DNA of 64,000 bases from Talpa occidentalis (Eukaryota; Chordata; Mammalia; Eulipotyphla; Talpidae), in NCBI RefSeq assembly GCF_014898055.3, contig NW_023602073.1, positions 24,351,784 to 24,415,783 on the forward strand, read 5' to 3'. Within the stretch, counting starts at the first letter, position 1, and each line of letters starts with the position of its first letter. This document shows, piece by piece, positions 44,219 to 55,147 of this stretch. Under the pieces are notes generated by a model. It saw only the letters and a list, made by a program, of their open reading frames with translations. It did no database searches and was not told where the DNA came from. A program made the position numbers and the translations under genes.

Positions 44219-46507
44219 CCTCATATGCAGTGAGTCTTAAAACTCGGGATTGGGATCTCTGTATTTCACTCAATTTCCAAGGCAGAATCACATAGAAGTT
44301 CCTCTTTTCACTACACTTTGAACTCTTCTAGTTAGTGCAGTATCCATTGAGATTCAGCTTTACCGGCAGTAGTGCTGTTTTGTAGGCAGATAGAGCACCT
44401 TTTTCCTTATCCAGTAACTTTAAAAGTCCGCTTTGTGAACTGTGTGTATTTCACTCAGTTTCCAAGGAGAAGAAGATAGCAGTTGCTCTGTCACTTACTT
44501 TGAACTCTGAGTGATAGTGCAGTTTCCACTGATATTCAGCACAACTGCAGGAGTGCCGTTTTGCTGACAATTACAGCACTTGATAATTTCCGCATAACCA
44601 GTGACTTTGTAGTGTCTACATTGGGAACTCTGTGTATTTGACTCATTTACCATGGTGGAATCACATAGGATGTGCTCTTTAGACTACACTTTGAACTCTT
44701 CTAGTTAGTGCAGTTTCCATGGTGATTCAGCATTACCACCATTAGTGCTGTTTTGCAGGCAGTTACAGCATCTGAGATTTTCGTCATATCCAGTCACTTT
44801 TAATGTCTGTTTTGTGAACTGTTTATATTTCACTCAGTGTCTTAGGCTGAAGAACATAGCCGTTGCTCTTGTCACTTACTTTGAACTTTGAGTGTTAGTG
44901 CAGTGTCCACTGAGATTCAACATGACGTCAGGAGTGTTGTTTTGCAATTACAGCACTTGGGAATCTCCTTATATCAGTGACTTTCAAGAGTCTACATTGG
45001 AAACTTTTTATTTTACTCATTTACCAGGGTAGAATAACATAGGATGTGCTCTTTTGACTATATGTTGAACTCTGATTGTTAGAGAAGTTTCCATTGAGAT
45101 TCAGCATTACCAGCAGTAGTGCTGGCTTTCAGGCAGTTACAGCACTTGGGACTTTCCTCAAACCCCTGACTCTTTAGAGTCTGCATTGTGATCTCTGTTT
45201 ATTTCACTCAGTTTTTGCAGTGGAATGTTGTAGGAGCTCCTTTTTTCACTACACTTTGAACTCTGAGTGTTAGTGCAGTTTTCATTGAGATTACCCACAA
45301 TAATGCTGTCTTGAGGGCAATCAATGCACTTATGATTTTCCTCATATGCAGTGATTTTGCAGAGTCCACATTGGCTCTTGTGTGTATGTTTATCAGATTC
45401 CAGGGCAAATTCACACAGGAGTTGCTCTTGTCACTCCCTTTGAACCTTGAGTGTTAGTGCAGTTTTCAATGAGATTCTCCATTACCGGCAATAGTGCTGT
45501 CTTCAAGGCAGTTACAGCATTTATGATTTTCCTTATATCCACTGTTTTGTAGAGTCTGCATTGGCAACTATTTTTATGTTACTCAGTTTCCAGTGCGGAA
45601 TCCTATAGGTATTGCTCTTCTCACTCACTTTGAACCGTGAGAGCTAGTGCAGTTTTCATTGAGACTCACCATTACCAAAAAAAGTGCTGACTTATAGGCA
45701 GTTAGAACAGTTAGGATTTTCCTCATATCCTGTGTCTCTCAAGAGTCCAAATTAGCAACTCTGTGTGTTTCACTCAATTTTCAGGGCAGAATCACATAGG
45801 AGTTGCTCTTCTCACTATACTTTGAACTCAGAGTGTTAGTGCGGTTTCATTGAGATTCAGCAGTACTGGCAATAGTGCTTTTTTGTAGGCAGTTAGAGCA
45901 CTTGTGATTTTCCTCATATGCAGTGACTTTTAAAAGCCTGCATTGAGATCAGTATGTCTTTTACATTTTTTCAAGGAGTATCACATATGCGTTCCTCATG
46001 TCATTACACTTTGAACTCTGAGTGTTAGTGCGGTTTTCAGCAAGGTTTAACATTACCCACCAAAAGCGCTGCTTAGAGGTTGGTTGAGCACTTACGTTTT
46101 TCCTCATAACAGGTGACTGTTTAAAGCCCCCATTGAGATCACTGTGTACTTTATTTAATTACCAGGGAGGAATCACATATGAATTGCCCATGTCACTAGA
46201 CTTTGAACTCTGAGAGTTAGTGCACTTTTCAGGGAGATTCAGCATTAGCAGCATTGAACACTTATGATTTTCCTGATATCCAGTGACTTTTAAAAGCCAG
46301 AATTAAGTCAGTGTGTATTTTACTAAGTTTCCAGGGAGAAATCACATTTGCATTGTTTATTTCACTAGACTTTGAACTCTTAGTGTTTTTGCAGTTTTTC
46401 GCATGATTCAGCATTACCCACCATAATTGCTGTTTGAAGGTAGTTGAGCACTTATGACTTTCCTCATATCCGGAGATTCAGCGTTACCCACCAAAAGTGC
46501 TGTTTTT

Positions 46508-46800
46508 TGTTTTGTTTTTTTTTTTTAATAATATGACACTTTTTTTTTTATAGAGGCATGTTTTATTTATTTATGAAGCACGGGAGGGTGAGAGAATTCA
46601 CCAGAGCCAGAGCGGGGAGCAGAACAGGCAGAAGGACCGAAGTACACTGCTGAGGGGAGCAGCTGGCAGCAGGAGAGGTCTGCGCGCCATGTGCGACCCT
46701 TCTCTGGTAGCCGGGGAGCAGCTGGGGATCGAACCGGCGCCGCAGAGGCCGCGGGCAGCTTCGCAACCCAGCGCTCAACCGCTGCGCCACCGGGGAGGCC
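46508..46800 (-). repeat. tRNA-derived SINE inserted in the tandem array
   Basis: Antisense SINE with target-site duplication CCAAAAGTGCTGTTT (46491-46505 and 46801-46815) made from array sequence, so the insertion postdates that unit. Confidence 0.96.
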
Positions 46801-47056
46801 CCAAAAGTGCTGTTTGAAGGTAGTTTGAGCACCTATGATTTTCCTCATATCCAATGCAAAAGCCTGCATTGAGATCAGTGTGTATTTTACTTATTTTCCA
46901 GGAAGGAATCACATATATGCAGCTTATGTTACTAGACTTTGAATTCTGAGGGTTACTGTCATTTGCACAGCAATTCAGCATTATTGGTCAAAAGGCATTA
47001 GGGTGTAGTTTGAGCACTTCCGATTTTCCTCCTAACCAGTGACTGTTAAAAGTCCG

Positions 47057-47455
47057 CAGAACCCAAATGCCCAAAAATAGATGACTGGATCAAGATGTGG
47101 TATATATACACAATAGAATATTACTCAGCAATCAAAAAAGATAAACTCATGCAATTTGCAGCAACATGGATGGAGCTGGAAGGGATCATGCTCAGCGAAA
47201 TAAGCCAGAAAGAAAAAGACAAATACCAGATGGTCTCACTCATAGCAGGAATCTAGAAAACCTAAATAAGGAACCAGGAAGAAGAATAACTATAATAAAG
47301 AAAAAAAATCAAAATCAACAAGCAACTATAAACCAGAGACACTCTATGGGGGAGGCAGGGAGAGGAGGGATTGGGGTCAAAATAAGGGTGGGGAATATAA
47401 AAAAATCTTAAAAAAATAAACAAAACATAAAAAAAATAAAACCTGGTTAAAAAAT
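47057..47455 (+). repeat. L1 3' end inserted in the tandem array, first copy
   Basis: Begins AACCCAAATGCCCAAAAATAG directly after array sequence and runs through ATGGATGGAGCTGGAAGGG and the 3' UTR to an A-rich tail. 5'-truncated. Confidence 0.92.
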
Positions 47456-47461
47456 ATATAC

Positions 47462-48180
47462 ATTGGCAAATGGCCAACAGGCATATGAAAAAATGTTCAA
47501 CATCACTTGTAATCAGGGAAATGCAAATCAAAACTACAATGAGATACCATCTTATACCAGTGAGAATGGCACATATTAAACAATCTAGCAACAACAAATG
47601 TTGGCGAGGATGTGGAGAAAAAGGAACTCTCCTGCACTGCTGGTGGGAGTGCAAAATGGTCCAACCACTATGGAGAGCTGTGTGGAGATTTCTTGACCTA
47701 CTAAACATAGAGATTCCATATGATCCAGCAATTCCACTCCTAGGTATTTACCCAAAGGACACAGAAACATCAATTCCAAAGAGCACCTGTACCCCTATGT
47801 TTATAGCAGCACTATTTACAATAAGCTAAGCTTTGGAAACAACCCAAATGCCCAAAAATAGATGACTGGATCTAGAAGATGTGGTACATATATATATATA
47901 CACCATGGAATATTACTCAGCATTCAAAAAAGAAAAACACATGCAATTTGCAGCAACATGGATGGAGCTGGAAGGATCATGCTCAGAGAAATAAGCCAGA
48001 AAGAAAAAGAAAAATACCAGATGGTCTCACTCATAGCAGGAATCTAGAAAACTTAAATAAGGGACCAGGAAAAAGAATAACCACAAGAAACAAAAAATCA
48101 AAATCAGCAAACAACTATGAACCAGAGACACACTATGGGCGGTAGGGAGGGGGGGAAAGGAGGGATTGGGGTCAAAATAA
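47462..48180 (+). repeat. L1 3' end, second copy, with ORF2 C-terminus
   Basis: The frame at 47470-47829 reads the L1 ORF2p C-terminal region, including [19 protein letters not shown] and [14 protein letters not shown], with the C-x-x-C-like/H-C zinc-knuckle segment. ORF2p is the L1 endonuclease/reverse transcriptase; only its last part is here, so it has no activity. The 3' UTR follows and stops at GTCAAAATAAGGAG, after which array sequence resumes. Confidence 0.95.
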
Positions 48181-48486
48181 GGAGATTGTGAGATTACTGT
48201 GTATTTTACTTAATTTCCAGAGAGGAATCAAATATACATTGTTCATCTCACTAGACTTTCAATACTGAGTGTTAATGCACTTTTCAGAGAGATTAAACAT
48301 TACCAGACAAAAGTGCATTTGGAGGTAGTTTGACATTACCCATCAAAAGCAATATTTGGAGGTAGATTTTGCACTTGTGGTTTTCATTATATTCAGAGAC
48401 CCTTAAAAAGTGCATTAAGGTCTGTGTGTATTTTACTTAGTTTCCAGGGAAGAATCATGTATATGTAGCTCATGATATAAGACTTT

Positions 48487-48600
48487 GCCAGAGGTGGGGG
48501 AGGTGAGAGGATTCACCAGAGACAGAGTGGGGAACAGAATAGGCAGATGAACTGAAATACACTGCTGAGGGGAGCAGTGGATGAGACAGGAGAGGTCTCC
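48487..48600 (-). repeat. SINE fragment, antisense
   Basis: Middle part of an antisense SINE (GCCAGAGGTGGGGGAGGTGA to ACAGGAGAGGTCT) without head or tail, at the end of the tandem array. Confidence 0.88.
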
Positions 48601-48696
48601 CTCCAGTCTATGTACACCAACGTTACTGTCTTTTTATGGCTCTTCTCATACATTTCATTTATGCATCTGTGGTCTTGTCCATAGAAAAGCTAGGTT

Positions 48697-48782
48697 GGGC
48701 TTCCCTGGTGGCGCTAGGGGTTAAGATGCAACCTATGAAGCTATCCACAGCCTCTGCAGCACGAGTTCGATCCCCGGCCAGG
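48697..48782 (+). repeat. SINE head fragment, sense
   Basis: TGGGCTTCCCTGGTGGCGCTA through GTTCGATCCCCGGCCAGGGG, the 5' tRNA-like head only. It abuts an antisense SINE body. Confidence 0.93.
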
Positions 48783-48784
48783 GG

Positions 48785-49024
48785 ACAGAAGAACTGGGGT
48801 ATAGGCCAGAGGTGGGGCCGGGGGGTAGTGAGAGGATTCACCAAAGACAGAGTGGGGAACAGAACAGGCAGGTGTACTGAAATATACTGCTGAGGGGAGC
48901 AGTGGGTGAGACAGGAGAGTTCTGCTGCACCATGTGGGGTTAGCTCCCTGGCCAGGGATTGAACTCAGCTGCAGTGGCTGGCAATAGTGCTGAGACTTTA
49001 ACCCTGTGCCACCAAGGAGGTCCC
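48785..49024 (-). repeat. tRNA-derived SINE, antisense
   Basis: From AGAACTGGGGTATAGGCCAG to GCCACCAAGGAGGTCCCA. With 48697-48782 it forms a convergent, partly self-complementary pair. Confidence 0.93.
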
Positions 49025-49289
49025 ATCAGCCCCTTTTTGTTGTCTTTCATATATAAGGTTGTTTATATGATTAGGACCAAGAAGAACAGTAACTGCAGTT
49101 TAAGCACAACTGAAAATGTATTTGCCATGTGTAAGACCCACAGAAAAGCAAGTCAGAGATTTCTAAAAGCTCCTCTCAAAAAGTTCTCCAGGGGTCTGTG
49201 CTTTTCTTGCTACTCCACCATCTCCAGACCATTGTCCTTGTCTATGTAGGCAAAGCCGATTGTTTCAGATGTGAGAAGAGCCATATGTT

Positions 49290-49435
49290 TAGGACAGACT
49301 TTGTGAAAAGTGTGGGAAATTTTTCAGTCATAGCTCAACCTTCTCGTCTAACAGTGACCTTGCATGGGGAAAGACGAGAGGTTTTTGAATATGAGGAGTG
49401 AGAGAAAACTTTTGTACTGGATCAGAGAATCCCAG
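49290..49435 (+). pseudogene. Degenerate C2H2 zinc-finger relic
   Basis: One frame reads CGKFFSHSSTF and, after a frame change, HGERREVFEYEECEKTF. These resemble a KRAB-type zinc finger (CGKxFSxSSxL...H) and a linker/next finger (HxGERxxxYEECEKxF). Upstream bases from about 49240 may be a further decayed finger. Cysteine-histidine pairs are incomplete and stops or frameshifts intervene, so no protein is made. It could be a fragment of a ZNF pseudogene or 3' exon. Confidence 0.5.
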
Positions 49436-49437
49436 CT

Positions 49438-49850
49438 GTGCTAGTTTTCGAGGGCCACCATAACAGCACCATAACACGGTGGCTGAAATAGGACAAATGT
49501 ATTGTCTCGTAGCTCCGGAAGCTCAATATCCAAAATCAGTGTCAGCAAGGTTGATTCCTTTGAAGTCTGCCAAAGGGAGATGTTTCAGGTCTTTCTCTTT
49601 GACCTGTAGAGGGCAAGCCTTCATGTTGGCTTCCCTCTGTCCCATCTCTGTATTCACATTTCCCCTTTTTCTAAGGACACCAGCCATATTGGATTAGGGT
49701 CTACCAAATGACCTCACTTTTACTTTTCCACATTTACCTCTGTGAAGACCCCATTTCCAAATGCAGCCACATTCAGAGGTTCTAAGGGTCAGGACTTAAC
49801 CATATGAATTTTGGGGCAACACAATTCAGCCCAAAAACCCAGTAAGGGAG
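49438..49850 (-). mobile_element. MaLR (MLT1/MST-like) LTR, antisense
   Basis: Starts TGTGCTAGTTTTCGAGGGCC, ACCATAACACGGTGGCTGAA, then TAGCTCCGGAAGCTC, CTAAGGACACCAGCCATATT, AAGACCCCATTTCCAAATG and ATATGAATTTTGGGGCAACA. This is the conserved antisense order of MaLR LTRs. Nearly full length. Confidence 0.85.
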
Positions 49851-50112
49851 CTTGTGAATATGACTAGTTGAGAAAGTGTTTGGCCAGAGGTCACATCTCA
49901 TTTGACACAGGAAAACCTATATTTAGGAAATCATTCATATTAGCATTTAACAAGGTTTTATGACAGCCCCAAATAAATTTCCCAATGCTGCACTGTTCTG
50001 ATAGTTAAAGAAGTTACCAAAAGCTAAGACTATGAAGTGGATTTGTGGATTTTCAAATTTCAGGAAATTGTAATTTCTCATCAAAGAGTCTTGGAAGCGA
50101 ACGTTTACCTTT
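49851..50112. other. AT-rich DNA, nothing recognised
   Basis: Between the MaLR LTR and a SINE. Confidence 0.4.
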
Positions 50113-50124
50113 TCCAAATTTTCT

Positions 50125-50378
50125 TTCCTTAAAAGATCTATTTATGCATACAAGAACTGGGGTATAGGTCAGGATGCAGGGGATGAGAAGATTCACCAGA
50201 GACAGAGTGGGGAATAGAACAGGCAGACTGACCAAAGTACACTGCTGAGGTGAGCAGCTGGGGAGGTCTGCTGCTCCATGTGGGTAGCTCCCTGGCTGGG
50301 GATGGAACTCCTGCTGCAGTGGCTTCGGATAGCTTCATAGTGCTGAGACTTAACCCTTTACACCATCAGGGAGGCCTC
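50125..50378 (-). repeat. tRNA-derived SINE, antisense
   Basis: TATGCATACAAGAACTGGGG near the tail, CACCATCAGGGAGGCC at the head. Target-site duplication TCCAAATTTTCTT at 50113-50125 and 50379-50391. It lies just outside the right arm and has no counterpart near 25600-25850. Confidence 0.95.
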
Positions 50379-51023
50379 TCCAAATTTTCTTAAACCATGA
50401 ATGGGTTAAGGGCAATCTAAGGAAACGAGGGTGTCTGTTAATTGAGGGGAAGTATATTTCAGCTGCTTTCTCCAGAAAGCTGGAGTTAGATATTAAAAAG
50501 TTTGATATAAAACTAGATTAAGCATAATATTAGTAGGACAGAGTCAAACTGATTTTATTTAAAGACTGATATTTCTAAGCTAGATGATTGGTTAAAAGTG
50601 TGCCTTGTTTCTCATAAATCACTTGTTCTCTGTACTTTGGAACAAATTCTTGGGCCAATTTGGGATAAAGCTCTTTCTCTCAACTCTGACTCATCTAGAA
50701 GGGAGTGAGCCCCCTCGCAACATTAACTTGCTAGGTTTACTGTTTTCAGAATGTGAACCTCCGTGCCATTTTAAAATATCCTTTACTGTCTCAGTTTTAA
50801 GATTTTAATATCTTCAGAGTTCTGAACAGAACCAAACCCATTTAATACATGGATCAGCTGAGAGTTTAGAATTACTACCTTCGATCTAAATGTTTTCAGG
50901 GACAGGATGGCATTCCAGATGATCCAGTCAACATTTCTGTAGGTAGGAAATAACTTCCTCCAATTAAATGACAATGATATGTTGAGGGATGCAAACCTTT
51001 TTCAGTATTGAGATTATCCTCCT

Positions 51024-51295
51024 GGGCCTCTCTGGTGGCGCAAGGGATTAAGACACAACCAATGAAGCTATCCGCAGCCTCTGCAGCACGAGTTCGATCC
51101 CCAGCCAGGGAGATATCCACATGGCGCAGCAGACCTCTCCTGTCTCCCAGCTGCTCCCCTCAGCAGTGAACTTCGGTCAGTCTGCTTGTTTTGTTCCGCA
51201 CTCTGTCTCTGGTGAATCCTGTCACCCCCTCCCCCCCACAGCTCTGGCCTGTACCCCAGTTCTTGTATACATAAATAAATATTTTTACAAAAATG
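51024..51295 (+). repeat. SINE, mirror of 24673-24942
   Basis: Sense copy from GGGCCTCTCTGGTGGCGCA to ATAAATAAATATTTTTAC. Confidence 0.94.
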
Positions 51296-52221
51296 GATTA
51301 TCCTCCTGAATTAAGCAATTTTTAAACACTCAGAAAAGAAAGAAGCTTTGTCTCTTCCAGTTTCTCCTATTAGAGGACCCAATTTTTCAATTATTAATGC
51401 CAGCCTCCCATGTCAGGCCGAGGAACTTATTTCCTAAGTTAGTGCTCTTTGTTCCCCAAGTTTATACTAATGGAACAGGAAGAAAATACAAAAAAAAAAA
51501 GTCTTTTTGGGAAATCACATTAAAACACACACACACCCCCACACATCCTATACGACTACTACTTTTAAACAAGTATTTGAATAATATAAGCAGTATTTAC
51601 AAGTTCAGCAGAAACAAAAAAAAAAAAAAAGGGAAGGGAGACAATAATTAAGAGGGTTCTAAGCCCTGAGGTCTTGAGAGTTCATGTGATACCTGAGATG
51701 GGGAATGAAGGGGAGAGAAATCCTTTTTGATAAGATACTTTGATGCTTGAGTCAAGAAATGTGGCTTCAGGGTTACAGTTTTCAGACTGTACAGATCGAT
51801 GAACAGTGTAGACTGACTCAGAAAAATACACAGATCCCTAGTGAATGTCTCTTGGGGGCTCCTGCAAATGTTTTATTGATTTATCTTAAAAGGAAGTGAC
51901 TTCTCTAAAATAAGTACAATCTTTACAAAAGGTGGGGGGTGGGGGATGTGACTTGGCAGGAATTCTCTACCTACCCTTAACCTTTCGTTGCCCTTTTCTC
52001 TTCCCTTCTGAATTGCAGCCAGGGTTCCTGGAGGAACAGCAGCTCTTGTGTGAATGTGATGGGAAAAGCCACAGGACAGAGACAGTGAAGCAAGAAGCCA
52101 GAGGATCCAGGGACATGACATTCCTGACCAGGGGCCCCTTGTTAAATGTCCTGTAAACTGCTTTCTTTGTAACCCACTGGGATAGAATTTTCTCTTGCAG
52201 AGAATCCATTCCTAAGTGGCG
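51296..52221. other. Mirror of 23761-24672, no gene
   Basis: Contains the arm-variable patch around 51640-51705 and a longer poly-A (about 51617-51630) than the left arm. Confidence 0.4.
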
Positions 52222-52322
52222 ATACTGGCTAAAATGTGTTCGCGCCTGTAATATGCCAGTGCAGTTCTAAGCACTGCGTGTGCTGAGTTTCCACATCCGT
52301 GCCATGACCTTATGAGATAGGC
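52222..52322 (+). repeat. MIR-like relic, mirror of 23655-23760
   Basis: Same short MIR-like text in sense. Confidence 0.5.
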
Positions 52323-52325
52323 CAT

Positions 52326-52492
52326 CAGTCCTCAAAGTGTGGTCCCGGAGCCAGCAGCATTAACCTCACCTAGAAGCTTAAAAATGCAAATCTGGGGCTG
52401 CACCCTAGACCTCTGGGGGTGGAGTCCAGCAGCTTGTGTTTTAACAAACCCTCTGATGTATACTGATGCTTGACAACCGTATCTCTGTAGAT
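52326..52492 (+). mobile_element. MER5A-like relic, mirror of 23480-23652
   Basis: Sense orientation, with CTCAAAGTGTGGTCCCGG, AAAATGCAAATCTGGGGC, TTTTAACAAACCCTCTG. It lacks a 10-bp piece present in the left arm. Confidence 0.82.
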
Positions 52493-52991
52493 GATGCAGA
52501 GCATGAGGTGAAGAGTCCAGAGGATGGAGCCAAGAGCTCTGGAAAAATCATTGCCAGAAAGCACCACTGAGTTCTTAGCAAGCAGTATCGTGTGCCCATG
52601 GGATTCTAGAAACTGCTGTGGACCAGTGTGTCTTGCTATGGTCTTTCTAGTGGGAGTGTGTAGAGTGATTATCTACCCTGTGCCTGCTCTGCCTATCTGA
52701 GGGGAGACAGGTAACTTGCATGTTAAGTCCATAAATGTTCAAATTCAACCCAAGGGATCACACCCTGGGAATCTCAGCCAAGCCCTTCCTTGATATAGAT
52801 GATGCTGTCCTGAACTTCAAGATGACACTGAAAAGGAATCAAACTTGCAGGGATCATGCATCTTTTGTGTGTGAAAGACACAAAATCATTAGCAGCCAAA
52901 ATTAGAGAAAAATGTATATAAATCCCAGGACGTTGTCCCAGGTATCACACACCCAAATGAAATGAGTGATTCACAAATCAAATGAACAGTG
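52493..52991. other. Mirror of 22984-23470, no gene
   Basis: Unassigned right-arm sequence. Confidence 0.4.
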
Positions 52992-53250
52992 GGGCCTCCC
53001 TGGTGGCGCAAGCGGTTGAGCGCAGCGCTGTGAAGCTGTCCACAGCCTCTCCAGTGCCGGTTCGATCCCCGCCGGCCTCGGAGCAACCCACATGGCGCAG
53101 CAGACCTCTCCTGTCTCACCTGCTGCTCCCCGCAGCAGCGTATTTCGTCAGTGTACCTGTTCTGTTCCCCACTCTGTCTCTGGTGAATCCTCTCACCACT
53201 CTGTACCCTGGCTATTGTATAAATAAAATAAATCTTAAAAAAAAACAAAA
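52992..53250 (+). repeat. SINE, mirror of 22726-22983
   Basis: Head GGGCCTCCCTGGTGGCGCA, B box GGTTCGATCCCC, tail AATAAAATAAATCTT. Confidence 0.95.
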
Positions 53251-53709
53251 CAGTGAATGAAGTGGACAAATGAAATGAGAGCAAATAAGAGCAGGCAGAC
53301 TCGCTGCCAGGCCCAGAGGAGTAATGGTGCTGCGGACCATGAATGGTCCTACCCCCTGCTATTACAAATACTATGGCTGCCATGAACAGTCATGTACAGG
53401 TTTTTGTGTGGAAGTGAGTTTTCATGTCCATATATGTGTGCATTTTAATTACATATTTGTTCTGTAACGTAATTGTTAGTAGATGCATGGACACTGAGAA
53501 TTGTTATATCTCTTTTATAAAATGTCTCTTAATACTATAAAATGCCTCTTGTATCATGAAATGTCTCTGTGGTAATACTTCTTGCCTTAAAGTCTACATT
53601 ATATTTTCTTGTTAATACAGTCACATCAACCTTTTTATGGTTAACCTTCGTGCTGTATGGCTTTCTCTGTTCATTAATTTTCTAGCCCTTTTACTATACA
53701 TGCCTAGTC
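53251..53709. other. Mirror of 22261-22725, no gene
   Basis: AT-rich, unassigned. Confidence 0.35.
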
Positions 53710-53914
53710 TTTTTCAGGACATTTTTAACAACATAAAATTGCCGTTTTAACCATTTCTAAGTGTTCAATTCTGTGGCATTAAGTACCTTCACGATGTTGC
53801 ACAACCATCACAATTATCCATCTCCAGATGGAATATCCTCTTCATCATGCCAAACAAACACCCTGTAGCCATGAAGTAAGATTTCTCATCCCCACTTTTC
53901 TCTAGTCCTTGGTA
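53710..53914 (-). repeat. Old L1 3' UTR, mirror of 22055-22260
   Basis: Antisense of the motif order described for the left arm. Confidence 0.85.
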
Positions 53915-53918
53915 ACCA

Positions 53919-54520
53919 TGTACCAGGGCAGGGTGAGGGGCACCCCAGAACCCCCAAAGCTGTCTGCTCTAAAGAGTTTCTACCATCTACCCTATCAAGA
54001 CAAAACATATTCTAGTGCATAAGACCCTCAATGGAAAGAAACTTTAATACTATTAGTGTATAACAAAGAAATGAGAAGGGAAAGATAAAGAACATAGTTT
54101 GCAAATCAAGCCCCCAGTGGTACCATCCGCTCGTGGATAAATGTCCAGCCAAACAGGGTTGGCCCAAAGCAGGGCCACTGAGGCTTGAAAACCTGTCACA
54201 GTCTAAAGCACCTCCTGGAGGGGACCCCCAGGAAGGGGCAGAAGGGGACCAGCACGTCTGAGACAAAAAGAGCAAAATCAGAATCAAGACAAAAACTGCC
54301 ATTGTTGACCTCCCCACGGGTCTCTCACTCACGTCTGTGTCGCCCAGTCCAGGACCAAGAAGCAAGTGCAGCTTCTTCACATGTCTCTCTGCTTCACGTG
54401 CCTCCTCCAGGCCTCCTTCTGCTCCCCATCCTGCTTCTTTCCTTCCCCTGTGCTGATCCACCCTGATCCAGGGGCAGGGAACCTGGAACCTCCCCTTTTC
54501 CTGGGGACCACCTTATTGCA
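53919..54520 (-). mobile_element. Solo LTR, mirror of 21453-22054
   Basis: Flanked by ACCA at 53915-53918 and 54521-54524, the complement of the TGGT duplication in the left arm, so it is the same insertion event copied by the duplication. Confidence 0.92.
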
Positions 54521-54524
54521 ACCA

Positions 54525-54878
54525 CTCTTTCTGTCTCTGAATTTGGCTATTTTAGGTATCTCATATAAACAGAATCATAAAAATATTTTTCCTTTGGGAC
54601 TGGCTTATTTTACTTAACAAAGTTTTCAAGGTCTGTTATGTTGTAGCCTATATCAGAATGTCATGCCTTTTAAAGCTTAAATGATATTCCGTTATATATG
54701 CATACTCTATTTTGGTTATAGGTTGATTGTCATTTGACTTAATTCCACATTTTAACTATTGTGAATAACGGTGCTGTGAATATTGATGTGCAAACATCTG
54801 TTTGAGCCCCTGCTTTTCTTTTCAGGACACACGTAAAAGTTAAATTGATGAATTACATGGTAAATCTATGTTTAACAT
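54525..54878 (-). repeat. Old L1 3' portion, mirror of 21090-21448
   Basis: Lacks the tandem expansion seen in the left arm; TATCTCATATAAACAGAATC and CACATTTTAACTATTGTGAA are the antisense L1 motifs. Confidence 0.82.
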
Positions 54879-55147
54879 TTTTTTTAAAGATTTATTTACG
54901 TATGCATACAAGAACTGAGGTACAGGCCAGGGGTGTGTGGGTAGGGGGTGTTGAGAGGATTCACCAGAGTGGGGAACAGAACAGGCAGACTGACTGAAAT
55001 ACACTGCTGAGGGGAGCAGGGGGCAAGTCAGGAGAGGTCTGCTGCGCCCTGTGGCTATCTCCCTGGCCAGGGATCGAACTCGTGCTGCAGAGGCTGTGGA
55101 TAGCTTCACAGTGCTGTGCTTAACCCCTTGCACCACCAGGGAGGCCT
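54879..55147 (-). repeat. SINE, mirror of 20829-21085
   Basis: Antisense copy with TATGCATACAAGAACTGAGG and CACCACCAGGGAGGCC. Confidence 0.95.

Larger units (their letters stand above)
41041..48483 (+). repeat. Tandem array of about 190-bp units, interrupted by insertions
   Basis: The landmark TTTGAACTCTGAGTGTTAGT recurs at 41061, 41253, 41445, 41633, 41822, 41998, 42176, 42367, 42551, 42665, 42854, 43044, 43232, 43425, 43769, 44319, 44501, 44692, 44882, 45065, 45257, 45441, 45631, 45823, 46012, 46204 and 46373. Most intervals are 182-193 bp, with a few shortened units. Each unit also holds GAGATTCAGCATTACC, GGCAGTTACAGCACTTGGGA, TTTCCTCATATCCAGTGACT and GGAATCACATAGGAGTTGCTC. Units become more diverged from 45200 to 48483. 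Insertions: solo LTR 43864-44218, SINE 46508-46800, L1 tails 47057-48180. No coding potential is evident and I do not recognise the family. Confidence 0.95.

Noticed and set aside
41041..48483. CRISPR-like array because of regular spacing
   Set aside because: The units of about 190 bp are tandem repeats without unique spacers, in a mammalian genome context.
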